A DNA stretch of 64,000 bases, taken from an uncultured Lachnospiraceae bacterium. Lineage in GTDB: Bacteria; Bacillota; Clostridia; Lachnospirales; Lachnospiraceae. Positions 23,847 through 33,218 of this stretch are shown here, piece by piece. The position numbers and the translations under genes were made by a program. The stretch lies in assembly GCA_937920345.1 (NCBI GenBank), contig CALGVA010000065.1, forward strand, positions 1-64,000, given 5' to 3'. The notes under the pieces were generated by a model. That model was not told the origin of the DNA. It saw nothing but the letters and a program-made list of their open reading frames with translations, and ran no database searches. Numbering within the stretch: the stretch's first letter is position 1; each line of letters begins with the position of its first letter.

Positions 23847-25577
23847 TTATGCCTGCAGTTTAAACTTGTTCACCTCACTCTTAAGCTGTCCGGCAACGCC
23901 CAGATTGGAATCCGCCTGTCTGTCGATATCACCGATGCTTTCTGTTAAATCAGCTACCGTAGCCGACACGTTGCTGATTCCCATCGCGCTCTCATTCACC
24001 GCTGTCTTGATATTTTCCACCGATCCCCTGATCAGATCCATACTGCGCTTTAATTCTTCGCTCTCCGCCGCAAAACGCTGCATCATCTCGTTCATACTGC
24101 CCACATCACTCTGATAATTCTCACTGGTCGTAAGCAGCTTCTCATAACCTCCCATAGCGGTCTCATTCATGAAATTGATCATCACTTCCGCTTCCGCCGC
24201 CAGCTCATCCACCGACGCGATCACATCGGCCGTCACCTTCTGAATCTCTGTTGCGGCACCTGCAGAATTCGTCGCAAGTTTTCCGATCTGATCAGCTACC
24301 ACAGCAAATCCCCTGCCGGATTCTCCTGCTCTTGCCGCCTCGATACTTGCATTTAATGCCAGAAGCGTTGTCTCTTCCGTAATGCTGATGATATTCCTTG
24401 TAAGATCTCTGATCTGTTCCACTTCCTTGGATTTCTCGATCTTACTCTGGACAGATTCCGCCATATCTGCCGCCTGCGCCTCGGCATTTTTTCTGTTTTC
24501 CACAGCATTCTGATATACTTCGGATGCATTGCTCATAATCACATCGGAAGAACGGCTTCCGTCCTCAGCCTGCCGATAGATTTCCTCGATAGAACCAAAT
24601 ACCATACCAATTGAATCGTTGACCTGATCCAGAGATGCACTGGATTCCTCCATAGCGGCGCTCATCTCCTCCATTGTCGCGGACACATCCGATATGCTTT
24701 CCTCCGCCTCAGACAAATTCTCCGCCATCACGCGCGAGGATTCATTGAGCAGATCAGAATTATCAGAGATATTGATCATGATACTTCGTATATAGCCCAA
24801 AAGTGCATTTACATTATCCGAGATCAGTTCCATCTCGTCTCCGGTATGTATCTCCAGTGTCTGCGTCAGATCCCCCTCATTGTTCACCAGCTCATAGATC
24901 TTGCCGTCCACCTTGTGCAGGCTCCTGATGATCTTCCCTACAATCAGATTGATGATCGTAAGCGCACAGATCAGGCAGATCAGAGTAATGCCTGCTGTCT
25001 GCTTCAGAATCGCATCCAGACGCCGCACGACCCCGGAAGCATCATAATCGCATCCTACAATCCCCACAACCGCTCCGCTGCTGTCCTTAACCGGCATATA
25101 TGCCGAAATCAACTCTCCATCTTCCGTCGAATCAATATAATCCTGCACATACTCTTCTCCCTGGAAGACTCCCTGCAGTTCCTGATAAGACACCTCAAAG
25201 ACTTCTCCGAAATTACTGCGGTCCTGTAATGTATCTGTGTCTATTCCGTAATATACTTTCTGTCCGTCCGTATACAGCGTATACAGATATTGAATCCCGC
25301 AGTCATCCCTGACGCCTGCCATCGCTGCCAGAATCTCTTCATATTCTTCACTGTCCCCGGACGCCGATGTAAGCGCTGCCAGTTTCTGTGCATCGATCAC
25401 TTTTGTAGAAATCACCGCCGCCATACGCGCCTCTTCCACACCCATTTCAATCAGTCCGCTCTCTGTCCGCTTATAAGAATTAATCCCCATAACGAGACAG
25501 AGTAAAATAATCAATACTGTAATAGGCAATACGATCTTATTCCGGATTCCCATTTTTCTGGTCTTGTTCCTTTTCAT
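23847..25577 (-). CDS. Methyl-accepting chemotaxis protein with Cache-like sensor
   Basis: A 576-residue chemoreceptor. The N-terminal helix IVLPITVLIILLCLVMGINS is followed by an extracytoplasmic Cache-like domain of about 160 residues (with CGIQYLYTLYTDGQKVYYG and SAYMPVKDSSGAVVGIVGCD). A second helix, a HAMP region and the cytoplasmic signalling rod with the hairpin tip ITEETTLLALNASIEAARAG then GRGFAVVADQIGKLA follow. The ATG at 25577 has AGGAG upstream; an in-frame start 66 bp earlier lacks one. No CheW-binding partners or flagellar genes are in the window. Another receptor lies 6 kb away, beyond the galactanase. Confidence 0.93.
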   Translation of the reverse strand: MKRNKTRKMGIRNKIVLPITVLIILLCLVMGINSYKRTESGLIEMGVEEARMAAVISTKVIDAQKLAALTSASGDSEEYEEILAAMAGVRDDCGIQYLYTLYTDGQKVYYGIDTDTLQDRSNFGEVFEVSYQELQGVFQGEEYVQDYIDSTEDGELISAYMPVKDSSGAVVGIVGCDYDASGVVRRLDAILKQTAGITLICLICALTIINLIVGKIIRSLHKVDGKIYELVNNEGDLTQTLEIHTGDEMELISDNVNALLGYIRSIMINISDNSDLLNESSRVMAENLSEAEESISDVSATMEEMSAAMEESSASLDQVNDSIGMVFGSIEEIYRQAEDGSRSSDVIMSNASEVYQNAVENRKNAEAQAADMAESVQSKIEKSKEVEQIRDLTRNIISITEETTLLALNASIEAARAGESGRGFAVVADQIGKLATNSAGAATEIQKVTADVIASVDELAAEAEVMINFMNETAMGGYEKLLTTSENYQSDVGSMNEMMQRFAAESEELKRSMDLIRGSVENIKTAVNESAMGISNVSATVADLTESIGDIDRQADSNLGVAGQLKSEVNKFKLQA

Positions 25578-25647
25578 AAATTCTCCTCTTTTCCCGCTGA
25601 AATCCGCAGTATGCAGATGCGTTGGCATGTTTTCCGAATCCATGTTT

Positions 25648-25676
25648 ATTATAGCACTTTACCCGGATATGTTCAA
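25648..25676 (-). promoter_or_regulatory. Promoter of the Cache-domain chemoreceptor
   Basis: TTGAAC (25671-25676) and TATAAT (25648-25653) with a 17-bp spacer on the minus strand. Confidence 0.75.
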
Positions 25677-25682
25677 TAATCT

Positions 25683-25716
25683 GAAAAGAGGCAGAATGTT
25701 ATTTTCTGCCCCTTTC
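25683..25716 (-). terminator. Terminator between galactanase and chemoreceptor genes
   Basis: GAAAGGGGCAGAA pairs imperfectly with TTCTGCCTCTTTTC, leaving the stem's own 3' arm U-rich (CTCTTTTC). It lies about 140 bp past the galactanase stop and just before the next promoter. The 140-bp stretch up to it (25717-25859) holds no clear gene, though the frame after the galactanase TAA stays open for 38 codons. Confidence 0.5.
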
Positions 25717-25859
25717 CGTATACATTTTCAGTCATTCTCATGTCATATCAGACCGTGTTTTCTCTGCGAAACCGCAGCCAGCGCATGACACAGCTTTACT
25801 TGATTACAAAGATCTTCCGGATCGGATTCCTTGTGAAACAGTTGTCCCTGCCTGTGATC

Positions 25860-28800
25860 TTAATGAAACAGCATTTCAAACATTGCAGCGATTCTCTCTT
25901 TCCAGCTCATTTTCTCTATCGACTGCGCCTTGATCTCAAAGTTAAACGTCTTCGTTCCACCATATGGTGCAAGTCCGTGGATTGTCACCTTGGCTTTCTT
26001 GCCCTTATTGATGTTATTGGAATAACCCACAATTTCATACTGGTCATCAGCGATAGGCTTCCATGCCGTTCCATCCTTTATCTCAAGTATGATATCGCTC
26101 TTCTGCAGCTCAACTTCCTTTCCTGTATAAATTTGCGGATTTTTAACTGTAAGCCTTGCTTTGGTAATACTCTGTCTGCTGTCAATAATTCTGCACCCGG
26201 CAGTAATCGTTCCCTCATAATTATTTTTGCCGGTCGCTGTAACTTCAACTCTCATACCTGCTGCCGGAGGTGTTGCAGCCGTATCCGTCACCTCGGTGCC
26301 ATCAATATTATAGAGCTTATAAGTCAATGTTGTTTCGTAATCCGTACCCTTTTTGAGCACCTTGCCATTCAGATCTGTGATAACCGGATTCACTTTATTC
26401 CATTTCTGTGCACTGATCTGGTCTTCTACCGTTGCCTTCAGTTCCTGCAGGGACTGCTTCCTGATCGCAAAAGTAACCGTCTTTTTTCCGGCAAAATTGC
26501 CTTTGCCTTCGACTCTGGCTTCTGCTAAAACCTCTCCTGTCACTTTCGTGTTCTTCGCATAACTTACGTTATAATCCTTGCCCAGTGCCAGTGTTCTGCC
26601 GGCAAAAGTGACTTTTACCGCCGGTTTACTGCCGCCCTTTTCATATGCTGCCGGATCATCCACAACAATGTGAACATCACTCTGATTCACATCATGTGCC
26701 ACGATCGTGAATGTCTTCTTAATTGTTCCGGAATAACCATTGATACCTGTTATAACAGCAGTCGCTTTCTTACCGGCGTTGATATTATTCTGATACTCTA
26801 CCGTATAATCGCTGCCTTCTTTCAGCGCCCCGACTGTCACCTTCGGTTTATGCCCGGTTCCGTCATAGACAATCGGTTCCGCTCCTGTTTCAAGTTTGAC
26901 ATCACCCGCCTTGATCGGTGTCCCGACAATCTTGAATGTTTTTCTCACCTGTCCGACAAACTTCTTTTCGTTTGCCGGTGTGCCGGTTCCCGTTATAATC
27001 ACGGTTGCCGTACCGATCCGGTCATTGTTCTCATAGGAAAGTGTATAATCATCGCCAAATGTCAACTTTTCATTCGTCTTCTTATATGTCAGCTCAATAT
27101 CATTCGCCTCTAATGTGACACCGCCCTCTTTCCACGGCTTGGACTTAAAGTTGAACTTAACTGCTACGCTGCTCATCAGAATCTGTGTATTATCCGCAGT
27201 ATCGGCAAGTGTAATGGTAATCGTTCTGGAACCCTTGTAAATTCCATTATTCTCTTTTGCCTTTACTTCCACATTATAAGTACCCGGTTTCGCATACGCG
27301 CCTTCAGATTTATCGGGGAGAACTACTTCGTATAATTTAGCATTTACTTTCTTCCCCTTCCATGTCACCACCGGTTTCACAGCTACCGGAGCACCGTTCT
27401 TCGATGCGGCTGCGTACAGATCTGCGATACCGACATCGGCATCCTTCTCCAGATCTACATAATCAATCTTAAAGGACTTTGTACAGCTTCCGGTATAATT
27501 GCCTTTTCCGTTAATAATAACACTGGCTTCTCCTACTTTCGTATTATTCCTGTAGGATACGGAATAGTTCTTGTTCGTCAGAAGGGTTTCTCCGTCATAT
27601 ACCCGCACAGCCGGCTTAATCGCTTTACCGGTATATGTTATAGTATTTTCACTGCCAAGAGACTCCGCCCATTCATCCGTCCACTCCGCCCTGAGGCCTT
27701 CCTGCACGGGGGCAATGGAAGTCGCATACAGATAGAAATCATCTATCGTTCCCCAGCCGCCGGCTACTGCATTGATCTCCATTCCTACTTCCAGATAGTC
27801 ACCTTTGGCAACGACAATATCAGTAACTTCCGGATTCTGCCATACATTCCATCCCGCCGTGGTACATGCCGCCGTCTTTGTATCCTTCAGCATGCCCGCA
27901 CTGTCATATACCTTTACGACAGCGTTTGCCGTAGTTCCATCCGTATCACCCTGTATATATCCGCCGAATGTATAGGTTCCAGCAGCGATATTTTTAATTG
28001 TCTGCATTACAGTAGAAGTTAACGCATTGCTATTCCAAAAATGCACTCCATAAGATCCGCTGCGTGGATCTTCATCTTTCCGTGCCGTTCCTTCTCCCGT
28101 AATTTCCCATGCTGACATATCTGCATCTTCAAATCCGGGATTCAATAATTCCGAAATGGTAACCGGCTTTACCGTTACAGTCAGGGTAACATCCCTTGTC
28201 GCCGTCGTGGTGCTGCCGTCGTTTAAAGTATACTCACAGGTAACAATGCCCTTGACCGTATAATCTCCGGGAATTGCGGTATCTACCTTCTCCTGATCCT
28301 CCGCTTTCCATGTGACCGCATATTCAGCTGAAGATCCGTCATTAAAGTTTACGGTTACCTTCTCCGGATACTCGACTGTCTCTCCCGCATTGATCGTTAC
28401 AAAAGGATTTACCACATCCGAAACTGCCTTTTCAGCCGTTGCTCCTGTTCTGATGTAACTGTATACCTTAGCCGTTGCAAGCGCTGTGCCGTCAAATCCG
28501 AACCATGCCTGATTATCCACTGCACTGCCGCCAAACCACTTGCCTGCGTCGTTGGGGTCGTATTCTCCGCCGTAACTGGAAGCCCAGCCGGAACCGTACT
28601 CTTCCCATAACGCCTTATTCTGCGCATACAGTTCCTCATTCTTGGTGCCGTCTTCATTATAAACATAATACGGAGAAAGCCATGCGGACTCCCAGTAGAA
28701 GACACCGATGCTGCTGCCTGCCGCGCCATCCACACTATTCACGTTGTTAGCCGCCTCGACAACCGCCCGGATCTCATCGGCCTGTCCCTGAACAGAAAAC

Positions 28801-30830
28801 GCATAAGGCTGATTTTTATCATTGTTACCTTTACGCACCGTATTCTCATGACCGTCCTGGTCGTCTAACGTGTACGCCCACGATGTCTCTGCAACCATAA
28901 CTTTTTTACCGTAGGTTTTAGCTACATGAGCCAATACACTGGTCAGATTCTCAGTCGTTCCATGCCAGTACGGATAATAAGAACTCGCGAAAACATCATA
29001 GTCAACGTTCTGGTCATCCAGACTTTTCGCAAGACCTTGTATCACTGACGTTTTTTCCGGATTCGTAAAATGGATCGCTACCAGACAGTTCGCATCAAAC
29101 TCCCTGACCGCTCTGCTTCCCGCATTGTAAATCTTAGCGGCACTCTCCCATCCATTGCTATCACTATACTGTACACCACAAATGCCCTGCGTCGTCTCGT
29201 TTCCGATCTGTACCATGCCGACATCGACACCTGCCGCTTTCAAATCACTTAGACCATCTTTGGTAAACTGATAAACAGCCTCCGCCTTTTCATCAACAGT
29301 CATATTTGCCCATGCTTTCGGTGCCTGCTGTTTGCCCGGGTCCGCCCATAAATCGGAATAGTGGAAATCGATCAGCACCCTCATGCCGGCATCCGTCGCC
29401 AGCTTACCCATGATCTTTGCCTTATCCAGATCATTATTACCGCCGCCGTATCCATGTCCTTCACTGTCATAAGGATCATTCCAGACACGAATGCGGATCC
29501 AGTTGGTGCCGCCGTCGTGCAGATACTGGAAGAATCCCGCATCGTCCAACTCGTTTCCATTCTCATCCTTGAAAACTGTTCCGCTCTGTTTCAAAGCATA
29601 ATAAGAAGATATGTCTGCACCCAGAATGAAATCATCTGCCAATGCCACCGGCTTTACATTGATCTCTGCCTCCACCGTAGAGTTCGGAACCAGCGCCTTC
29701 ATCGCCTTATCCAGATTATTATAAGCCTCTTCTATTTCACTGCCTGCAGGCGCATCCTTGGCAAGCACCTCGTCTGCGGCTTTCAGCGCTTCTGAGAATA
29801 CTTTCCAGCCCTCTGCCTTATAATCTTCCTCTTTCAGCTTCTTTGCCTCGGTTACCAGCTCCGCCAGTGTTTCTTTGGACACTGTCGTTGCCGCTTCCGC
29901 CTCGTCAATGGAAGCATATCCTGCGCCTTCTTTCACCGCGGTAATCTCACCGGCAAGAAGGCCTGTATAGATTTCTGAATTATCCCATCCGTCACACTTA
30001 ATAAGTTCAGTGTTCGGATCGCTGGATTTAAAAACAGAAAATCCGACCAGACTGCCAGTACATACACCGGCATCCAATGTCAGTTTGTCCGTAACCGTAG
30101 GCGTAATATGATACCAGCCTGTGTGTCCGTCCACCGGCAGCATTTCATATACTGGATTCTTATCGGGCTTACTCCACCCACCCCAGGGTAATAACGGATT
30201 CGTCTCGGTATCTATTACAACTTCACCGCCGGTACTTGTCCAATAATAAAATCCTACGGTTTCATCCGCGTTCAATTCCCCGACATAGAAATTCAATTCT
30301 ACCGGCACGCTCTCATAAGCGCCATCCTCTGCTCCCAGTACGCCCTTCTCATCCGATGCGTCCTCGGGATCCTCTTCCCCGGCAGCATCGTCAACAGAAT
30401 CATCGTCTGCGGAATCATCATCTGTGATGCCGTCATCTTCTGTGACGTCATCCGCACAATCCCCATCATTTTCTTCACCATCGGGATTTGTATTTTCGTC
30501 GGGTAACATCGCATCATCTCCCTCAGAACTGTCATCCGGCTGCTTCTGGGTATCCCCGTCCTCATTGCCGGAATCAATGTCTCCGGCGCCGTTCTCATTT
30601 CCATCTCCGGTATCACCACCCGCGTCAGGATTCTGAACTACATCCCCATTCTCCTCAGACGGCGTTACATCCATACTGTCGTCCACGTCATTCGTCTGTC
30701 CCGCATCTTCCACATCCGGCTGTGCCGCATACGCCGTCATGCCGGAAATAGATGAGCCCGTCAGGATCATTGCCGCGCTTAAAATACCGCACAGGCTTCT
30801 TCGCAAATATTGTCTTATCTGTTTCCTCAT
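25860..30830 (-). CDS. Giant multidomain endo-beta-1,4-galactanase (GH53)
   Basis: A 1656-residue secreted glycoside hydrolase. The signal peptide ends near TAYAA. Then come an Asp/Glu/Gly-rich spacer (about 37-165), a beta domain (about 170-300), a FIVAR-like three-helix module (about 316-380) and the GH53 barrel (about 398-757). The barrel shows ADDFILGADISSYYALK, FHYSDLWADPGKQ, the acid/base Glu in VQIGNETTQG and the nucleophile Glu in VMVAETSWAY. A Big_4-like Ig domain (about 803-888) and a carbohydrate-binding module starting NPGFEDADMSAWEI (about 893-1032) follow. From about 1057 to the end run Ig-like repeats of the pattern YTGKAIKPAVRVYDG...GKGNYTG. GH53 enzymes cut the galactan side chains of pectin. 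No sortase motif is seen; the repeats may hold it to the wall. Confidence 0.93.
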   Translation of the reverse strand: MRKQIRQYLRRSLCGILSAAMILTGSSISGMTAYAAQPDVEDAGQTNDVDDSMDVTPSEENGDVVQNPDAGGDTGDGNENGAGDIDSGNEDGDTQKQPDDSSEGDDAMLPDENTNPDGEENDGDCADDVTEDDGITDDDSADDDSVDDAAGEEDPEDASDEKGVLGAEDGAYESVPVELNFYVGELNADETVGFYYWTSTGGEVVIDTETNPLLPWGGWSKPDKNPVYEMLPVDGHTGWYHITPTVTDKLTLDAGVCTGSLVGFSVFKSSDPNTELIKCDGWDNSEIYTGLLAGEITAVKEGAGYASIDEAEAATTVSKETLAELVTEAKKLKEEDYKAEGWKVFSEALKAADEVLAKDAPAGSEIEEAYNNLDKAMKALVPNSTVEAEINVKPVALADDFILGADISSYYALKQSGTVFKDENGNELDDAGFFQYLHDGGTNWIRIRVWNDPYDSEGHGYGGGNNDLDKAKIMGKLATDAGMRVLIDFHYSDLWADPGKQQAPKAWANMTVDEKAEAVYQFTKDGLSDLKAAGVDVGMVQIGNETTQGICGVQYSDSNGWESAAKIYNAGSRAVREFDANCLVAIHFTNPEKTSVIQGLAKSLDDQNVDYDVFASSYYPYWHGTTENLTSVLAHVAKTYGKKVMVAETSWAYTLDDQDGHENTVRKGNNDKNQPYAFSVQGQADEIRAVVEAANNVNSVDGAAGSSIGVFYWESAWLSPYYVYNEDGTKNEELYAQNKALWEEYGSGWASSYGGEYDPNDAGKWFGGSAVDNQAWFGFDGTALATAKVYSYIRTGATAEKAVSDVVNPFVTINAGETVEYPEKVTVNFNDGSSAEYAVTWKAEDQEKVDTAIPGDYTVKGIVTCEYTLNDGSTTTATRDVTLTVTVKPVTISELLNPGFEDADMSAWEITGEGTARKDEDPRSGSYGVHFWNSNALTSTVMQTIKNIAAGTYTFGGYIQGDTDGTTANAVVKVYDSAGMLKDTKTAACTTAGWNVWQNPEVTDIVVAKGDYLEVGMEINAVAGGWGTIDDFYLYATSIAPVQEGLRAEWTDEWAESLGSENTITYTGKAIKPAVRVYDGETLLTNKNYSVSYRNNTKVGEASVIINGKGNYTGSCTKSFKIDYVDLEKDADVGIADLYAAASKNGAPVAVKPVVTWKGKKVNAKLYEVVLPDKSEGAYAKPGTYNVEVKAKENNGIYKGSRTITITLADTADNTQILMSSVAVKFNFKSKPWKEGGVTLEANDIELTYKKTNEKLTFGDDYTLSYENNDRIGTATVIITGTGTPANEKKFVGQVRKTFKIVGTPIKAGDVKLETGAEPIVYDGTGHKPKVTVGALKEGSDYTVEYQNNINAGKKATAVITGINGYSGTIKKTFTIVAHDVNQSDVHIVVDDPAAYEKGGSKPAVKVTFAGRTLALGKDYNVSYAKNTKVTGEVLAEARVEGKGNFAGKKTVTFAIRKQSLQELKATVEDQISAQKWNKVNPVITDLNGKVLKKGTDYETTLTYKLYNIDGTEVTDTAATPPAAGMRVEVTATGKNNYEGTITAGCRIIDSRQSITKARLTVKNPQIYTGKEVELQKSDIILEIKDGTAWKPIADDQYEIVGYSNNINKGKKAKVTIHGLAPYGGTKTFNFEIKAQSIEKMSWKERIAAMFEMLFH

Positions 30831-30885
30831 GTTTACCCTCCCGTTTTATTATTTTGCTGCCCTCTGTATCTTCTTCCCAGAGATT

Positions 30886-30913
30886 AGCGCAACATTGCGC
30901 AATCGGTTGCGCT
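30886..30913. promoter_or_regulatory. Nested palindromic operator of the galactanase gene
   Basis: The arms AGCGCAAC (30886-30893) and GTTGCGCT (30906-30913) are perfect inverted repeats, and the centre ATTGCGCAAT (30894-30903) is itself a palindrome. This gives four GCGCAA/TTGCGC half-sites in 28 bp. It sits just downstream of the -10 box, where a repressor would act. No cognate LacI or AraC gene is in the window. Confidence 0.65.
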
Positions 30914-30926
30914 GGTGTTTGTCTTT

Positions 30927-30955
30927 ATTATATTAAATGAGAGAACTTTTCGCAA
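30927..30955 (-). promoter_or_regulatory. Galactanase promoter
   Basis: TTGCGA (30950-30955) and a perfect TATAAT (30927-30932) with a 17-bp spacer on the minus strand. A GGGAGG site lies before the ATG at 30830. Confidence 0.75.
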
Positions 30956-31335
30956 GCAACATTGCTCCGTGGTATTTACCAATCTTCTGATTACATTTTT
31001 ATGAAAAAGAACCAAAAAGAGGCCAGGGTGATTTTACTCACCTTATCTTCACCGCCGGCCCGCTCACCGCAAAGGAACGGTCACCCCGCTCGCCGATCTT
31101 GTATTAGATCTCTTAATTTCAATATGCTGCTTACAATTTGACTGAAAATTTTTATCTTTTTCTGTAAACTTTTAGTTTTCTTCTTTTATTTTTAGAAAAT
31201 ATCTGTTAAAATAGTGTTAAGAAAATAAGATTCCTGCCGATACAATTAACAGAACAAGAGGTTCACCATTATATTTTCCAGGGAGGGATTGTCGCAGTAT
31301 ATGCATACGAAAAGAATTATAAAGTTGAAGCGGTT
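30956..31335. other. Intergenic region upstream of the galactanase and the small plus-strand gene
   Basis: About 380 bp without a firm gene. The left third has GC-rich blocks (31020-31095) whose minus strand reads YKIGERGDRSFAVSGPAVKI before a stop, possibly the end of a lost gene. The right part is AT-rich and holds a likely plus-strand extended -10 (TGTTAAAAT, 31204-31212). A strong GGGAGGG (31281-31287) lacks a well placed in-frame start for the 73-codon gene. The nearest ATG (31301) opens only a 17-codon basic frame that overlaps it. Confidence 0.4.
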
Positions 31336-31557
31336 ATGGCTGTTTCCCCGCTGAGGAAGGTTTCTTCCAATGACAAAAAACACCAGTCCGGACAGAACCC
31401 GTCTAAAACCTTCGCGCAGACTTTCTTTTCCAAGGTTTTAGACGAGGCATGTGAGCGGGAGAAAGCGCAGGAACGCAGCATTCACGTTTATACAAACGGC
31501 TACACGAAAGATGCGCTTCCCTATTACAATTTTATCAATATGCGCGAGTATTCGTAA
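31336..31557 (+). CDS. Small hypothetical protein, 73 residues
   Basis: A small basic protein with no membrane helix. It has a flexible Ser/Lys/Gln-rich N-terminal half (SNDKKHQSGQNPSKTFAQTF), an acidic middle and a C-terminus YTKDALPYYNFINMREYS. I recall similar endings in short proteins of Lachnospiraceae, but no function is known to me. The reading frame stays open about 70 bp upstream of the ATG with protein-like sequence, yet no standard start codon fits the strong GGGAGGG there. The real start is therefore uncertain. A perfect 15-bp terminator follows, supporting that it is transcribed. Confidence 0.5.
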   Translation: MAVSPLRKVSSNDKKHQSGQNPSKTFAQTFFSKVLDEACEREKAQERSIHVYTNGYTKDALPYYNFINMREYS

Positions 31558-31562
31558 TCACA

Positions 31563-31599
31563 AACGCCGGAGAGATCGGGTCATGATCTCTCCGGCGTT
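31563..31599. terminator. Bidirectional terminator, 15-bp perfect stem
   Basis: AACGCCGGAGAGATC and GATCTCTCCGGCGTT pair perfectly with a 7-nt loop between two convergent genes. Flanking runs are short in both directions (CAATTTG on plus, TTTG on minus), but the stem is very stable. Confidence 0.8.
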
Positions 31600-31625
31600 C
31601 AATTTGTCAGGTACTGTTCTATCTG

Positions 31626-33065
31626 CTACTGCAGCTGCTTTGCAAGGCCAAAAATTTCTTCCAGCATATCCTTGCACGCCTGCATATCCTGCACGGTAGC
31701 CTCCGAGGTTCTGAGCCCTTCCACACTGGAAGCTGCCACCTCTTCGCTCGTCGCGGACAGCTGTGAAATATCGTCCGAAATCGCATTGGTGCTGTCAATG
31801 ATACTGTCGATGATCACTTCGCTGTCTCTCACGTTCTGTGCCATGTTCTGCACTTCATCATTGACCGCCACAAATTTCTCTCTTGTGGCTTCAATCAGTT
31901 CTGTCTGTCTGTTGATGGATGCAACCGCACTGTCCACGCTCTCATTAACGCTCTTCGTATCCTGTATCAACTCATTAATGATATTGGTAATGCTGTTGGA
32001 CGCCTCTTTCGTCTGCTCTGAAAGCTGTCTGATTTCCTCGGCAACCACCGCAAATCCCTTGCCCGCCTCACCGGCCCGTGCCGCTTCGATCGAAGCGTTA
32101 AGCGCCAGCAGATTGGTCTGTCCGGAGATAGACAGTATCGCCCCGATAAAGCTCTGCACCTCTTCCACTTTCTGGCTCAGACGGTCGCTGACTTCCACCG
32201 TGGCGCTGCTTGCAGCCTCTACATTTTCGGCCTGCTTTCTCAAATTCTCAACGACTTCGGCTCCCTGTGTCACCATCTCTCCGGCTCTGTCGGAAGCGGC
32301 AATCAGCTTCTGAATGCTTGTTTCCACAGCGTCCGTATTATTCCGGATCTCCATACACATATCTGCCTGTCTCTGGATCGACTGCGCCGTAGCATCGGTG
32401 CTCTCCGCGATATTTGTCATCGCAAAATTATTCGTATCCACATTTCCCTGCAGACTTTGCAGTCTGTCCATCGCGCCGTCAAAATTCTTTATGATGCTGC
32501 CGGCCACCTGCAGCATTTTCTGCTGCCCCTCTTCCTGTTTTGCGGCGGCTTCTGCCACGGAATTGATATTTTCCTCGTTAAACCGGATTAACAGCTTGGA
32601 AACCACACTGGAAGCATATGCCACCAGCAGGATCGTGAGCAGTGACATAACCGACTGCTCTAACTGCGACTTGTCTATGATAAAAGTTCTGATCAGATTC
32701 AGGATGATAATTGCCGCATTGCCCGCAATCAAAAGTCTCTGATTATAATAGACCATCGCGCCGAACAGAACGGGAAAGGCATAGGCATAAACGATCGTGT
32801 TTTCTCCGAACAGCACGATCACGGCATATGCCACGGTAGCGCATGCCATCATGCCGATCGCTGCCTTCTTCTGACCTTTTCCCGTCATATAGAAGATGAC
32901 TGTTCCGATGTACATGAGCGCCACCATACCGGCCCGCAGATAAGTCTGCAGATTACCGCCCGATCTGAGCGCCGTGGCTCCCATAGTCAGAATAAAATAA
33001 GTCAAGATTACCGAGACCAGAATAAACACCGTTCTATTCGCCCGCCTGTACTGTGATTCTGTCAT
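31626..33065 (-). CDS. Methyl-accepting chemotaxis protein with multi-helix membrane domain
   Basis: A 479-residue receptor whose N-terminal 170 residues are about six closely spaced helices (for example TVFILVSVILTYFILTMGATAL and ENTIVYAYAFPVLFGAMVYY) with no sizeable outer domain. The cytoplasmic rod follows, with the tip ISGQTNLLALNASIEAARAG and GKGFAVVAEEIRQLSEQT. With no extracellular sensor it may read membrane state or an intracellular cue, and may not act in motility at all. AAGGAGG lies before the ATG. The next gene upstream on the strand is a hybrid kinase with a similar helical input domain. Confidence 0.92.
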   Translation of the reverse strand: MTESQYRRANRTVFILVSVILTYFILTMGATALRSGGNLQTYLRAGMVALMYIGTVIFYMTGKGQKKAAIGMMACATVAYAVIVLFGENTIVYAYAFPVLFGAMVYYNQRLLIAGNAAIIILNLIRTFIIDKSQLEQSVMSLLTILLVAYASSVVSKLLIRFNEENINSVAEAAAKQEEGQQKMLQVAGSIIKNFDGAMDRLQSLQGNVDTNNFAMTNIAESTDATAQSIQRQADMCMEIRNNTDAVETSIQKLIAASDRAGEMVTQGAEVVENLRKQAENVEAASSATVEVSDRLSQKVEEVQSFIGAILSISGQTNLLALNASIEAARAGEAGKGFAVVAEEIRQLSEQTKEASNSITNIINELIQDTKSVNESVDSAVASINRQTELIEATREKFVAVNDEVQNMAQNVRDSEVIIDSIIDSTNAISDDISQLSATSEEVAASSVEGLRTSEATVQDMQACKDMLEEIFGLAKQLQ

Positions 33066-33218
33066 CTCAAGTCCTCCTTTTAACTGTTTTTTATCACATT
33101 TTGTCTGATTTGAATATTTTATATACTACCACATTTCAATCAGATTTCCAACGCTGCTTTTATTTCTGTTTCGAAATTTTTCAATTACAAAGAGCATTCC
33201 ATCCTGACAGCTGCACTG

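Noticed and set aside
25717..25859. In-frame extension of the galactanase past its TAA
   Set aside because: The frame stays open for 38 codons, but a stretch of that length is expected fairly often by chance and it matches no repeat of the protein.
31060..31140. Possible riboswitch in GC-rich intergenic block
   Set aside because: I could not match it to any known riboswitch core. It reads better as the end of a lost minus-strand gene.
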